This document shows positions 9,701 to 16,875 of a DNA stretch of 42,387 bases, in pieces. The stretch is from the IMG/VR virus record IMGVR_UViG_3300031399_000380, positions 1 to 42,387 of that record, one strand, 5' to 3'. The notes beneath the pieces were generated by a model. It saw only the letters and a list, made by a program, of their open reading frames with translations, was not told where the DNA came from and made no database searches. The stretch is from a virus. The position numbers and the translations under genes are program-made. Each line of letters starts with the position of its first letter. Position 1 is the stretch's first letter.

Positions 9701-9794
9701 ACGGATGCTTAGACGGAAACTTGCCGAGTTCCTCGACAGCAATGAGACTATTGACCGCATATTGGAGATCATCAGGTCACACGATGAATACTGA
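6723..9794 (+). CDS. hsdR: Type I restriction endonuclease subunit HsdR
   Basis: 1023 aa, the usual length. ATG 34 bases after hsdS. HsdR adds ATP-dependent translocation and cleavage to the M2S complex. The N-terminal PD-(D/E)xK nuclease shows D145 in RPDLVLYV and E159-L-K161 in VVELKKS. The helicase core follows: Walker A TQGSGKS (285-291), DEAH box (394-397), GFTGTPL (motif III), RLLTGFDAP (motif V) and QAICRVNR (motif VI). The C-terminal third is helical and would dock on HsdM/HsdS. The frame is intact. In type I systems HsdR cannot recognise DNA without M2S, so the frameshift in hsdM would silence it without self-restriction. Its stop overlaps the start of the metallopeptidase gene. Confidence 0.95.
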   Translation: MQIGDPERATQDRMIAQICGDTADGTGGLGWRYLGDWQKRAGNSNIETSLLRPWLIDRSYTPEVATKAIAELQRVARIDGDKLYEANRATYEMLRYGVQVTPGPGEAPVTVRFVDWDTPDANDLGVAEEVAVKSKNPKAYNKRPDLVLYVNGIAMGVVELKKSTVEVGEGIRQTLDNQRSEFIRHFFTTAQITFAGNEIQGLRYAAIQTPQPYWLAWKEDSSITAPLERDVAHMLTPARFLEIINDFTLYDAGIKKIARHNQYFAVKAAQDSVRARKGGIIWQTQGSGKSLIMVMLARWIREDRPDARILVVTDRKELDEQIEAVFGNTGDKVRRARSGADLLAALADPKERVVSSLVHKFGRREEDEMGSMVAEIQRGQVGAPVGEFFVFIDEAHRTQSGKLARAMRMILPDAIFIGFTGTPLLKSDKQTSLETFGPYIGKPYRFNEAVEDEVVLDLRYEARDIDQRIGSPKKIDEWFEAKTKGLTPVAKATLKQRWGTLQRVLSSKDRLEQIANDIIMDMEMKPRLKSGRGNAMLVAGSIPEACRFFEIFRNSGSELTKKCAIVTSYTRNASELTGEEAGMGETDKQYVYRVYDRLMTDLGTDEEAYEADALRKFRKEPAQMKLLIVVSRLLTGFDAPTATYIYIDKQMRDHGLFQAICRVNRLDGEDKDFGYVVDYKDLFKNIEAAVDDYTSEAFDAFDAEDVEGLISNRAEKASSDLTTARDAWFGLLDPVEQPKGDDQILAYFSSPHGWDADPDAEEKARRRQALYKLAGAYARAFAAVAEDPAASGVNDLQLTQYRGEVEHAMSLRDAVRLHSGDAVDMKQFEPAMRYLIDSYVKAETSEVISHLDDISLIDLVASKGAAAEDALPKSLKNKRENVAEAIENNVRRLIIDESPVNPKFYERMSELLTDLVQKRRDDAIAYAEYLEKIADLVRSVKAGHGGEYPSSLASSGKKALYDNLDQDEEKTLSIDQAVRETAQTGWRGNKMKERMLRRKLAEFLDSNETIDRILEIIRSHDEY

Positions 9795-10494
9795 ACTGAT
9801 TGAGGTTGCGGGCCTCTCGATTGAGTTGGTCCGAAAGCCTATCAAGAACCTGCATATCGGCGTTTACCCACCGGCAGGACGCATTAGGGTCGCGGTGCCT
9901 CCAGCGGTCAGCGAGGATGCCGTTCGAGTCGCCATCGTGACACGCCTTGGCTGGATCAGGCAAAAGCAACGCGAGTTCGCGGGACAGGCCCGGGAATCTC
10001 AGCGTAAATACATCTCCGGAGAAACTCATTACGTCTTTGGGAAAGCGCTTCGTTTGAAGGTCCGTTCCCAATCTGTACGCCGCGTTTCAATCGCTCTGGA
10101 GGGCACGGATAGATTACTGATGTTGGTCCCAGAGAAAGCGACTGCCGCCCAAAAAGAAGAATGGCTTTCCCGATGGTATCGCGGCCAACTTAAAGAACGG
10201 GCTGCTACTCGGATCGAGAAATGGGCAGTCCACTTGAGTGTGCCTGAACCGAGGTGGGGCGTGCGCCGCATGCGCACAAAATGGGGCAGCTGCAATCCGG
10301 ACAAAGGGCTTGTCTGGCTGAACCTCGAACTTGCGAAAAAGCCGCTGACGGCTCTCGATTACGTCATTCTGCATGAAATGGCGCATTTTGTGTCGCGCAG
10401 GCACGACGATGTTTTTCTCGGCATTCTGGATCGCAACATGCCCGGATGGCGTCAGGTGAGGGGGGACCTGAACGCGTTGCCGCTCGCGGCATGA
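9784..10494 (+). CDS. YgjP-like zinc metallopeptidase (M48/DUF45 type) of the restriction cassette
   Basis: 236 aa; the ATG at 9784 lies 11 bases inside the end of hsdR, so it belongs to the same operon. The zincin motif is HEMAH (197-201) with a third probable ligand H207 in SRRHDDVF; the family signature WGSC is at 167-170 (TKWGSC). No signal peptide, so it should act in the cytoplasm. Genes of this family are commonly found directly downstream of type I hsdR genes; their job there is not established. Its role as an accessory or regulator of the restriction system is inference from position. An upstream in-frame extension exists but would lie fully inside hsdR and is not needed. Confidence 0.88.
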   Translation: MNTELIEVAGLSIELVRKPIKNLHIGVYPPAGRIRVAVPPAVSEDAVRVAIVTRLGWIRQKQREFAGQARESQRKYISGETHYVFGKALRLKVRSQSVRRVSIALEGTDRLLMLVPEKATAAQKEEWLSRWYRGQLKERAATRIEKWAVHLSVPEPRWGVRRMRTKWGSCNPDKGLVWLNLELAKKPLTALDYVILHEMAHFVSRRHDDVFLGILDRNMPGWRQVRGDLNALPLAA

Positions 10495-10509
10495 TGCCTC
10501 GCGACACCT

Positions 10510-11739
10510 TCAGACGGTCGGCACCGCGGGCGGCCGTGGTACGACCGGCTCGGCATCAGTGAACAGGTTCGGAAACAGGCGTTCCCGGTAATCCAGCGGG
10601 AACGCAATCCGGACGGGCCCCTTCGGCGTGGTCGATTTCAGAAACCCGCCTTTTGTCAACTCGCTCAGATCCTGTCGCGCGGCGCGATCTGACACACCGG
10701 TGACAAAGCGCGCATCACCGCGTGCCATTTCGCCATGTGAGAGCACGTGAATGATCAACTGCGGAAGGCGATCTTTCCCTGGATAGAGATCTTCCATGAG
10801 CCGGGCGTATCGTGTCTGGAGCGCGCGTAGATCGAACATAGCCTCGGTGAATCGGATCTGATCCAGCATGACGGTCAAGAACCATGCCGAGAATGTCGTC
10901 AGGGCGGAAAGCGACAGGTTTCCGCGGCCGTCACGGTCTCCGCGACGCGGCTGATCGGCGCCATCCATCTGCTCTTTGTACTCGGCCGGATCCGCGAGCC
11001 CGCGTGCCAATCCACGGCTGATCGACCACAGCCCATGCCCGCCGATGCCCGCGGCTTGGCACATGGCGTGCGACATCAGCCGGCTCACACGGCCGTTCCC
11101 GTCAAGGAACGGGTGGATATAGTTCAGTCGGTGATGCGCCGCGGGAATGGAAAGAATTTTGCCTGTGGCACCACGCGTGAGGCCGCGGTAGCGCTGGGCA
11201 AAGTGCTCCATGAACGCCGGCAAGCGATGCGCAGATGGCGGCAAATGACGCCCCACCGCCACTTCTTCGTCCTCCCCGCGGAAGGCACCGGGAACGACCG
11301 GCTTTGCAACACCCTTATGTTCAGTGACACGCAATTCTGCGGGCATGGCGTCATAGAAACGCCGGTGCAGATCTTGGATGAAATGCACCGAGGTCGTCTC
11401 AGGTAGCGCGCCATGCGCGAATTGTTGGTCGATCCAGGCCTGTACGCGGACATGAGCGGCGGCCTCTTCCGCCAGGGGGCGGCTTTCCACTTCATCGAGA
11501 TGACCTGCCAGCGCCGCCTCGATATCGCGCGGCCGCGTGTTGTGTCCCTCGATGAGGTTGGAGTAATACGCGTTCATGATACGGGTCATGCCCCGGAGTT
11601 CGGCGGCACTGTCAGGATGAAGGCGCCGTCCCAACGCTTCTGCGGCCGAGCGGATCTCCAGAATGAGGTCGGTCAGTGGCACGGGGATCGACTCTTCAAT
11701 CCCGCAAGGCTCGATGCGTGCCGGTGTTTCGAGGGTCAT
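10510..11739 (-). CDS. Fic-domain protein (probable AMP-transferase)
   Basis: 409 aa from the ATG at 11739. Fic proteins usually transfer AMP to a hydroxyl side chain of a target protein. The core motif HPFLDGNGR is at 209-217 and complete. The inhibitory-helix motif SNLIEG (S/TxxxE(G/N)) is at 60-65, N-terminal to the Fic core, so activity is probably self-inhibited (class II). The N-terminal part resembles the DUF4172/Fic_N type, and residues from about 320 form a winged-helix-like C-terminal domain (SDRAARQDLSELTKGGFLK). A TTG start at 11802 is also in frame, but it overlaps the -35 of a good promoter, so the ATG is preferred. It is convergent with the metallopeptidase (15 bp gap). Function in the phage or restriction block is unknown. 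Confidence 0.88.
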   Translation of the reverse strand: MTLETPARIEPCGIEESIPVPLTDLILEIRSAAEALGRRLHPDSAAELRGMTRIMNAYYSNLIEGHNTRPRDIEAALAGHLDEVESRPLAEEAAAHVRVQAWIDQQFAHGALPETTSVHFIQDLHRRFYDAMPAELRVTEHKGVAKPVVPGAFRGEDEEVAVGRHLPPSAHRLPAFMEHFAQRYRGLTRGATGKILSIPAAHHRLNYIHPFLDGNGRVSRLMSHAMCQAAGIGGHGLWSISRGLARGLADPAEYKEQMDGADQPRRGDRDGRGNLSLSALTTFSAWFLTVMLDQIRFTEAMFDLRALQTRYARLMEDLYPGKDRLPQLIIHVLSHGEMARGDARFVTGVSDRAARQDLSELTKGGFLKSTTPKGPVRIAFPLDYRERLFPNLFTDAEPVVPRPPAVPTV

Positions 11740-11742
11740 TCT

Positions 11743-11841
11743 GCCGATCTTTCGATACAAGATAATTGCGTGTTTATTAGCATTTAGCCGACTGTTGCGC
11801 AAGCTTCTGCCGATCTGTCGCGCCGATCGTCTAAGCCGATC
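11743..11841. repeat. Four GCCGATC repeats around the Fic promoter (possible operator)
   Basis: GCCGATC occurs at 11743-11749, 11809-11815, 11822-11828 and 11835-11841. The first two are part of a longer direct repeat, CTGCCGATCT followed by T/G and TCG, at 11741 and 11807, one on each side of the candidate promoter. Spacing of the last three is 13 bases each. Such spacing suits a regulator binding site, but no regulator gene is evident next to it. Confidence 0.4.
11774..11802 (-). promoter_or_regulatory. Candidate promoter of the Fic gene
   Basis: On the minus strand TTGCGC (11802-11797) is followed after 17 bases by TAATAA (11779-11774), in an AT-rich stretch. Transcription would begin about 30 bases before the ATG at 11739. 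This is a sequence match only. Confidence 0.4.
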
Positions 11842-12232
11842 ACTTGGCTTGCCGCATCCCCGTCAATCAACGTGCTACCCCCCTCCCAATGGTTCCTCCC
11901 GGGCGCGATCCGTATACGGGGGGGACGAGCGCGCCATTTCGCTAGCGACTGGATTCCTCACCGGGGAATCCACCCTGAAGCCACCTGCGGCAACGCCCGA
12001 AATTATTCTTCGTGATAACAGAAGTTTGCGCGGCATTTTTTCGTGGCCAAGGGTGGATTTTACTATTTCAGTCAAGAATCCACCTGAGCCAGTTTGAGGA
12101 GGCCACCTGCGCTGGAAGCCACCCCGTTTCAGCAGGTCTCAAGGGGCTGGACAGAACTTGTTGATTCCAGGTCAAAAAATGGTTTGACATTTCTAGCCCC
12201 CTTGACGTACCCCTTGATAATCGAGGAATAGC
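11842..12232. other. Non-coding gap with CCACC-rich repeats between Fic gene and methylase genes
   Basis: No convincing gene. GAATCCACC is at 11966-11974 and 12076-12084, each followed by CCACCTGCG (11981-11989 and 12103-12111); an inverted copy, GGTGGATT, is at 12052-12059. Two TTGAC-type hexamers (TTGACA 12184, TTGACG 12202) and GATAAT (12216) occur near the end, but their spacings do not make a standard promoter. The gap probably contains the right boundary of the restriction block. Confidence 0.5.
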
Positions 12233-12267
12233 GTCCGGAGGGAACTCCTCGCGGGCGTTTTCTTTTT
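12233..12267 (+). terminator. Intrinsic-terminator-like hairpin before the late genes
   Basis: The arm 12233-12241 (GTCCGGAGG) pairs with 12247-12256 around a 5-base loop, nine pairs including one G-U and with one bulged G. It is followed by G and TTTTCTTTTT (12258-12267). It lies 90 bases before the first ParB-domain methylase and no plus-strand gene ends near it, so it may stop read-through from the restriction block or be an attenuation/antitermination point. Confidence 0.5.
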
Positions 12268-12356
12268 CCCCATAACGCGGATCCCGACTCTGCCGCCGGC
12301 CATCCCGGCGGCGCGCATGCGTTTGTCCGCCTTGCCCCAAATCAGAGACCCGCCCC

Positions 12357-13619
12357 ATGGACCTTGTCTTCGCGCCAAGCGAGATCGAGACGTGGCCGAT
12401 CGACCGGCTGCGCCCCTATGCCCGCAATGCCAAGATGCACGGCGACGACCAGGTGGCGAAGATCGCCTCCAGCATGGCAAAGTTCGGCTGGACAGTGCCC
12501 TGCATGGTGGCCGACGATGGCGAGCTGATCGCCGGGCATGGCCGGGTGCTGGCGGCAACCATGCTGGGGCTGAGCGAGGTGCCGGTGATCCGGCTTGGTC
12601 ATCTCGACGAGGCGGAACGCCGGGCCTACCGGATCGCCGACAACAAGCTCACCGAGCTGGGCGAGTGGGACGAGGCTATGCTGCGCGACGAGATCGCGGG
12701 GTTGCTGGCAGAGGATTTCGACCTGACGCTGCTGGGCATCACCGACGAGGACCTCGATGCGCTGCTGCAGGACCCCGAGGCGCTGGGTGGGGATGGCCCG
12801 GTTGAGGGGGAAGACGATGTGCCGGAGGCTCCGGTCACGCCGGTATCTGTCGCGGGCGACCTTTGGCAACTCGGTGCGCACCGGCTGATCTGCGGCGACA
12901 GCACGTCCGCCGATGTGATCGGACAGCTGCTGGGCGATGTGAAACCTCAGCTGATGGTCACCGACCCGCCCTATGGCGTCGCGTATGATCCAGGCTGGCG
13001 CAACCAGGCGGGCGCGGCCAGCACCAAGCGCACGGGCAAGGTGCTGAACGACGACCGCGCCGACTGGCGCGAGGCCTGGGCGTTGTTTCCGGGCGATGTC
13101 GCCTATGTCTGGCATGGCGCGCTGCATGCCGGAGAGGTGGCCGACAGCCTGACCGCGTCGGGCTTCGCCATCCGGTCGCAGATCATCTGGGCGAAGGACC
13201 GGCTGGTGCTCAGCCGCGGCGATTACCACTGGCAGCACGAGCCCTGCTGGTATGCCGTGCGCGCAAAGGGAAAGGGGCATTGGGCGGGGGATCGCAAGCA
13301 GACGACGCTGTGGCAGATCGCCAGCCGCGATCAGGATGCCGAGACCGTGCACGGCACGCAGAAGCCAGTGGAGTGCATGCGCCGCCCGATCCTGAACAAC
13401 TCGGCCCCCGGTCAGGCGGTCTATGAGCCCTTCATGGGATCCGGGACCACGCTGATCGCAGTGGAAACCACCGGGCGCGTCTGCTACGGTGTCGAGCTGA
13501 ACCCGGCCTATGTCGATGTCGCCATCGAGCGTTGGCAAGCCTTCACCGGCGAGGACGCGGTCCTGACGGAGACCGGCGAGAGTTTCGTGGCGCTGAAGGC
13601 GAAGAGGCTTGCCGCATGA
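12357..13619 (+). CDS. ParB-domain DNA methyltransferase, DPPY type (first of a tandem pair)
   Basis: 420 aa. Residues 10-125 are a ParB/Srx-like N-terminal domain (RPYARNAKMH, GELIAGHGRV, YRIADNKLTELGEWDE). Residues about 165-415 are an amino-DNA methyltransferase of the PF01555 type: catalytic motif IV DPPYG near 202-206 comes before the SAM-binding motif EPFMGSGTTLIAVE near 360-373, the order of the beta class. It should methylate adenine N6 or cytosine N4 in DNA; DPPY favours adenine. Typical of Rhodobacterales prophages, where it sits before the terminase genes. Its role (protection from restriction, or marking DNA for packaging) is not known. The stop overlaps the start of its paralogue (ATGA). 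Confidence 0.9.
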   Translation: MDLVFAPSEIETWPIDRLRPYARNAKMHGDDQVAKIASSMAKFGWTVPCMVADDGELIAGHGRVLAATMLGLSEVPVIRLGHLDEAERRAYRIADNKLTELGEWDEAMLRDEIAGLLAEDFDLTLLGITDEDLDALLQDPEALGGDGPVEGEDDVPEAPVTPVSVAGDLWQLGAHRLICGDSTSADVIGQLLGDVKPQLMVTDPPYGVAYDPGWRNQAGAASTKRTGKVLNDDRADWREAWALFPGDVAYVWHGALHAGEVADSLTASGFAIRSQIIWAKDRLVLSRGDYHWQHEPCWYAVRAKGKGHWAGDRKQTTLWQIASRDQDAETVHGTQKPVECMRRPILNNSAPGQAVYEPFMGSGTTLIAVETTGRVCYGVELNPAYVDVAIERWQAFTGEDAVLTETGESFVALKAKRLAA

Positions 13620-14995
13620 CTGTGCCCCTTCTGCCGGGCCAGATCGCGCAGTGGCCGTTGGCCAGTCTCAAACCCTATGCGCGCAATGCCAAGACCCACG
13701 ACGCCGACCAGGTGGCGCGGATCGCCGCAAGCATGGCCGAGTTCGGCTGGACGGTACCCTGCCTTGTGGCTGCGGACGGCGAGTTGATCGCAGGCCATGG
13801 CCGCGTCCTGGCCGCCGCACAGCTGGGGCTGACTGAGGCGCCGGTCATCGTGCTGGACCATCTGACCGAGGCGCAGCGTCGGGCCTACCGGATCGCCGAC
13901 AACAAACTCACCGAGCTCGGCGGCTGGGACGAGGCGCTGCTGCTGGAAGAACTGCGCGGGTTGCTGGCCGAGGACTTCGATCTCGGGCTGATCGGCATTC
14001 CCGAGGACGAGCTGGACGCCCTGCTGCATGATGCCGATGTCGACGACCGCGCGCCCATCGACGATGACACCGCGGACACGATCCCCGAGCCCCCGGCCGA
14101 GCCGATCACGCGCCCGGGCCACATCTGGGCGTTGGGCGACCACCGGCTGATCTGCGGCGATGCCACCGATCCGGCGGTGGTGGCGCGGCTGATGCAGAAT
14201 GAGGCGGCCACACTGGTGTTCACCTCCCCGCCCTACGCGCAGCAGCGCGACTATGGCGCAGCAAAGGAGAATCTCGGCGATTGGGATGCGCTGATGCAGG
14301 GTGTCTTTGCCGCAGTTCCTGTCACGGGTTCCGCTCAGCTTCTGGTTAATCTCGGCCTGGTCCACCGCGATGGCGAGTGGATCCCGTACTGGGAGGGCTG
14401 GGTCGCCTGGATGCGCACGCAAGGGTGGAGACGGTTCGGCTGGTATGTGTGGGATCAGGGGCCGGGCCTACCCGGCGACTGGAATGGGCGGCTCGCGCCC
14501 TCGCACGAGTTCATCTTCCACTTCAACCGCGCGCCGCGCAAACCGCACAAGACCGTGCCCTCCAAGCACGCGGGCGAAACCCTCGGCGGCGGTGGGCTGC
14601 GCACGACGGAAGGCCAGGTCAGGCCCAAGACCGGCACCGGCAACGCGATCCAGAGCCACCGCATTCCCGACAGCGTCTTCCGCGTCATGCGCCACAAGGG
14701 CGGGCTGGGGGCCGCCGGAAAACACCCCGCGGTGTTCCCGGTGGCGCTGGTCGAGGCGGTGCTCACGGCCTTCACCGATCCCGGCGATCTGGTCTGCGAG
14801 CCGTTCTGCGGCTCGGGCAGCCAGCTGGTCGCGGCAGAGCGCGCCGGGCGACGCTGCTACGCGGTCGAGCTGGATCCGGCCTATTGCGATGTGGCCGTGC
14901 GGCGCTGGGAATTGGCGACCGGGCGAACAGCCAGTCAGATCCTCGAACAAGAGGAGGCAGTGAAACCTGCGCGCCGCAAGAGGACGCGCGCATGA
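13616..14995 (+). CDS. ParB-domain DNA methyltransferase, SPPY type (second of a tandem pair)
   Basis: 459 aa from the ATG at 13616 (ATGA overlap with its paralogue); an upstream in-frame extension is ignored because it lies inside the previous gene. The ParB-like domain (10-125) is closely similar to that of the first gene in both protein and DNA. The methyltransferase domain has diverged: motif IV is TSPPYAQ, typical of N4-cytosine enzymes, and the SAM motif is EPFCGSGSQLVAAE near 400. A C-terminal basic tail (KPARRKRTRA) may help DNA binding. So the pair looks like a duplication that kept the ParB module and changed the base or sequence specificity. The stop overlaps the next start (ATGA). 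Confidence 0.9.
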   Translation: MTVPLLPGQIAQWPLASLKPYARNAKTHDADQVARIAASMAEFGWTVPCLVAADGELIAGHGRVLAAAQLGLTEAPVIVLDHLTEAQRRAYRIADNKLTELGGWDEALLLEELRGLLAEDFDLGLIGIPEDELDALLHDADVDDRAPIDDDTADTIPEPPAEPITRPGHIWALGDHRLICGDATDPAVVARLMQNEAATLVFTSPPYAQQRDYGAAKENLGDWDALMQGVFAAVPVTGSAQLLVNLGLVHRDGEWIPYWEGWVAWMRTQGWRRFGWYVWDQGPGLPGDWNGRLAPSHEFIFHFNRAPRKPHKTVPSKHAGETLGGGGLRTTEGQVRPKTGTGNAIQSHRIPDSVFRVMRHKGGLGAAGKHPAVFPVALVEAVLTAFTDPGDLVCEPFCGSGSQLVAAERAGRRCYAVELDPAYCDVAVRRWELATGRTASQILEQEEAVKPARRKRTRA

Positions 14996-15207
14996 CGCAG
15001 TCGCGCCGCATGTCGCTCATCGAGGCAATAACCAACGTTGCGGTGGGTTATGCGTTGGCGGTCGCCTCGCAGATCGTGGTGTTCCCATGGTTCGGTGTGC
15101 AGGCGAGCCTCGGCGAGAACCTGGCGCTGGGCGGGGTCTTCACCGGCATATCGCTCCTTCGCAGTTACGCGCTGCGCAGGCTGTTCGAAGCCGCGCAAGG
15201 ACGATAG
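14992..15207 (+). CDS. Small membrane protein, DUF7220-like
   Basis: 71 aa, ATGA overlap with the upstream methylase. Two hydrophobic segments (about 14-33 and 40-58) separated by a short loop, with a basic start (TQSRRM) and a basic end (SYALRRLFEAAQGR). I recognise this as the small prophage protein family I know as DUF7220; the match is from memory. The function is unknown; a membrane location and translation coupled to the methylases are the supported points. Confidence 0.8.
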   Translation: MTQSRRMSLIEAITNVAVGYALAVASQIVVFPWFGVQASLGENLALGGVFTGISLLRSYALRRLFEAAQGR

Positions 15208-15536
15208 CGTGCGTCGGCAGTGCGGACAAAGCGGGCATTGGTCAGAGGCCCGGCGGCCTGATGATCGCAAACGCCCTCACGTTACCTAATGAACTTGCAA
15301 TCCTAACCTGTGTTAGTGGGACGCCACATTTTAAGCGGTATGAACCGCCTGTTTGCTGCGGTCGGAGGAGGGCTGCGGCGGGCACGACAGACGGAGCTCG
15401 TGCGCTTTTTACGAGAACCATTCAGTTGCGTCCAGGATTTGTAATTTTGCGATGTTTTCAAAAGTCATGTTCATGAGTTCCGTCGGTTGCCCCCCAAGGC
15501 AAGCTATTCGATGTCCTTGAATGGGAAGGGAATGAA
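15208..15536. other. Non-coding gap with a short hairpin, before a small gene
   Basis: No convincing gene. The second half is AT-richer than the phage average, which fits a promoter region for the gene at 15537, but no clear -35/-10 pair stands out. A short hairpin GCGGT-ATGA-ACCGC lies near 15335-15348. Confidence 0.4.
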
Positions 15537-15722
15537 ATGAACATTATTCAGTTGAATAGGCAGCTGATCGAGGTCGAGCGTCTGATTGCTTCGGATGGCT
15601 ATGAAGCGAAAACGCAAGGCATGGTTCTATTGCGCGATCTGATCGCCACCTCGACGCCGAGGCCCGTCCCCACGCTCCGATTGGTTGATGACGATAATCG
15701 TTTCAACAACAAGCCTGTGTGA
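15537..15722 (+). CDS. Small hypothetical protein
   Basis: 61 aa. ATG at 15537 has a good purine-rich ribosome site (GGGAAGGGAATGAA). The N-terminal half is amphipathic helix (LNRQLIEVERLIASD), the C-terminal end is short and polar. AT content is higher than in the surrounding phage genes, suggesting recent arrival or an accessory gene. No family recognised. It is convergent with the minus-strand DUF3489 operon; the 193 bp between them hold no gene. Confidence 0.5.
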   Translation: MNIIQLNRQLIEVERLIASDGYEAKTQGMVLLRDLIATSTPRPVPTLRLVDDDNRFNNKPV

Positions 15723-15915
15723 ACGCGGTCGATAGGAACCACGATTCACGAGACGACCGCTCGGCACCTTGCCGCTCCGGCCCGTTTGCGGCATAACGCC
15801 TCCTCAGTCTCATCTTGAAAAAAAGATCGATCAGGGCTCCAAGCCGTCACCTGACCCTTTTGGTCGGACTTGGCGGATCCCCAATCAGCCTGACCGGCGG
15901 CAGCGTGGGATCGTG

Positions 15916-16470
15916 TCACGCGATTCGATGCACCGTTCCTCGTCCTTGTTCCTTCGCTGAAGTGATCGCGAGACCGAGCTTCTTCTTGAGCCCGCCCGAG
16001 ATCATGCCTCTCGCTGAATGCGGCGCCCATCCCGTCACCTCGACGATCTCACCAATGGACGCCCCCTCGGGCCGCTGAAGCAGCGTGATGATCTGGGCCT
16101 GTTTCGTGCCTGCCCGGACGGCGACGGGTTTTGGGGCATCGGTCGATTGGGGCGTCGGCGCGGGATCCGGCCTGGCCTTGCGCGGATTGGTCACCGTGTT
16201 GGCCGCGACCGGCTCGATCCCGATCGCTTCGAGCCCGGCCTCGGTGGCGACGAGCGTGGTGCCATGACCATCGCCGGTCTCGCGCCAGAGCGGATCACCG
16301 CGGCGCAGGTCGGCCTCGACCTCTTGGAGCCAGCCGCGCGCGATCATCGCGGCGACAGACTTCTTCGCGGCGGCCCCGTGCAGCCCGTCGGGCAGTGGCA
16401 TGGCCAGATTGCCGGGACGGGTGGCCGCGCGGCTGAGGACGATGGACTGGGTATCGGTGAGTTTTGGCAT
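15916..16470 (-). CDS. DUF3489 protein (winged-helix C-terminus)
   Basis: 184 aa, last gene of a minus-strand operon, with GGAG before its ATG. Residues 1-75 form a small helical domain (KLTDTQSIVLSRAATRP, AAAKKSVAAMIARGWL) and residues 118-184 match DUF3489: TKQAQIITLLQRPEGAS, then GEIVEVTGWAPHSARG and an end in GRGTVHRI. Both halves look like winged helices. The family is common in alphaproteobacterial phages and is thought to bind DNA; no partner is known. Could be a regulator of this prophage, which is inference. Downstream of its stop the minus strand has a seven-T run at about 15820-15827 that might end transcription. Confidence 0.85.
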   Translation of the reverse strand: MPKLTDTQSIVLSRAATRPGNLAMPLPDGLHGAAAKKSVAAMIARGWLQEVEADLRRGDPLWRETGDGHGTTLVATEAGLEAIGIEPVAANTVTNPRKARPDPAPTPQSTDAPKPVAVRAGTKQAQIITLLQRPEGASIGEIVEVTGWAPHSARGMISGGLKKKLGLAITSAKEQGRGTVHRIA

Positions 16471-16527
16471 GGGAGCCTCTTGTGCTGACGGGGCGGCGCG
16501 GTATTGCGCGGCCTCCTACCGGGTGAA

Positions 16528-16545
16528 GCCCGCCAGTCGGCGGGC
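16528..16545 (-). other. Perfect 7-bp hairpin between two minus-strand genes
   Basis: GCCCGCC (16528-16534) and GGCGGGC (16539-16545) flank a 4-base loop, about 25 bases after the stop of the 101-aa gene and before the DUF3489 gene. There is no U-run after it on the minus strand, so it is more likely an mRNA-stability or processing element than a terminator. Confidence 0.4.
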
Positions 16546-16569
16546 CATCCGGGGTCAAAACCGGACGGG

Positions 16570-16875
16570 TTACTTTTCGTATTCACCCTCGCCGAAAGCG
16601 CTGTCTGTGATGCGCTTGAGCAAGCCGTTGTAGTGATCCAGCGTGCCGACCATCGCCCAGCCCACCTCGTCGGGATGGCAGTTGAAGTGGTCGTCGCTGA
16701 GTGCCTGCAGGCGCGCGAGCCTCTCGTCGATCTCTGCTTTCTTGCCGATGAAGGCGTTCAAAGCGTTCGACCGGTTCCTCGAACCGGTGGCGGAACCGGT
16801 CTCACCCTTGTTCCTTCGTGCCTTCTCGGCGCGCAGCTGGTGGCGGGGCGTGGTTTGCGGGTTCAGGCGGGTCAT
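16570..16875 (-). CDS. Hypothetical prophage protein
   Basis: 101 aa from the ATG at 16875, chosen because GGAG lies 9 bases upstream; a longer frame to 16962 lacks such a site. The first 40 residues are basic and disordered (RHQLRAEKARRNKGE), the rest is helical with a recognisable block (KKAEIDERLARLQALSDDHF, then DEVGWAMVGTLDHYNGLLKR). I have seen this block only in Rhodobacterales prophage proteins of unknown function. It lies in the same operon as the DUF3489 gene. Confidence 0.7.
   Translation of the reverse strand: MTRLNPQTTPRHQLRAEKARRNKGETGSATGSRNRSNALNAFIGKKAEIDERLARLQALSDDHFNCHPDEVGWAMVGTLDHYNGLLKRITDSAFGEGEYEK

Noticed and set aside
15723-15915. Short open frames between the 61-aa gene and the DUF3489 gene
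   Set aside because: They lack ribosome sites and overlap the convergent gene ends; treated as non-coding.
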